Shown here: piece by piece, positions 63,957 through 64,000 of the stretch
How the letters are laid out: every line of letters begins with the position of its first letter
Position numbering within the stretch: position 1 is the stretch's first letter
Assembly (NCBI GenBank): GCA_021186555.1
Contig: JAJKFL010000003.1
Location: forward strand, 51,051,630 to 51,115,629
Direction of reading: 5' to 3'
From: Reticulitermes speratus
Lineage: Eukaryota; Arthropoda; Insecta; Blattodea; Rhinotermitidae
DNA: 64,000 bases
Made by a program: the position numbers and the translations under genes
The notes under the pieces: generated by a model
What the model was told of the DNA's origin: nothing
What the model saw: the letters and a program-made list of their open reading frames with translations, nothing else
Database searches by the model: none

Positions 63957-64000
63957 GGGCACGCAAGGGCCTTCATAACCTGTTGTAGGGTGAACTTTAC
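63957..64000 (+). mobile_element. SINE-B 3' end fragment at window edge
   Basis: 'gggcacgcaagggccttcat' and 'cctgttgtagggtgaacttt' match the 3' end of SINE-B. Cut by the window edge. Confidence 0.65.

Overview
The window reads as non-coding, repeat-saturated nuclear DNA of an animal, most likely an insect. Blattodea (cockroach or termite lineage) is my best guess. The signs are an AT-rich background, many tRNA-derived SINEs with A-tails and clean target-site duplications (TSDs), C-terminal fragments of LINE reverse transcriptases, small DNA-transposon derivatives and long satellite arrays. The SINE and LINE fragments look like ones I associate with cockroach genomes. That is recollection, not a search result. 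No intact host protein-coding gene, rRNA or free-standing tRNA gene could be supported.

Layout. 0-10 kb: a 36-bp minisatellite at the left edge, several SINE-A copies (one composite), two long palindromes, and LINE remnants at 5.96-6.29 and 8.09-8.46 kb. 10-18.8 kb: mostly unassigned AT-rich DNA with a 213-bp foldback element, a SINE-B copy, a LINE relic and SINE fragments. 18.87-21.67 kb: satellite A (46-bp unit, about 60 copies). 21.7-29 kb: two hAT-like elements, a palindrome, SINE-A, SINE-C and SINE-D insertions, and a mariner-type transposase relic. 29.08-32.17 kb: satellite B (114-bp unit, about 27 copies). 32-44 kb: SINEs of all five families, a 22-bp minisatellite (20 copies), a 77-bp mariner-like palindrome, a polypyrimidine tract and a PIF/Harbinger-like element. 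44-64 kb: further SINEs including a second composite SINE-A, a short hAT-like element, a three-copy 157-bp repeat, LINE relics and a cluster of SINE-B copies at the right edge.

Five SINE families are distinguished here, and the names are local. A: 'gatcccagtgg' head, about 260 bp, 16 copies. B: 'gatagctcagtcggtatagc' head. C: 'tcggtggactagtggttagc' head. D: 'gtggcgcagttggttgaggc' head. E: tRNA-like head with a 'gcctgagccatggcacggcc' terminus, read on the plus strand of minus copies. At least twelve SINE copies have TSDs that I checked by eye. A and C share a 3' tail, and B and D share a TTTACC-type 3' terminus, which suggests shared LINE partners.

The most unusual signals are four. (1) Two composite SINE-A copies carry the same tandemly duplicated internal module, and one of them lies inside a single perfect 13-bp TSD. 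(2) A recurrent CCGAAACGT box, usually preceded by a small hairpin, occurs in many otherwise different repeats and in a few places resembles a hammerhead-ribozyme core. (3) Satellite B appears to have grown inside a dispersed repeat, of which a single diverged copy survives at 63.1 kb. (4) A PIF/Harbinger-like internal-deletion element still carries the start of a MADF-like reading frame and CRE-like sites.
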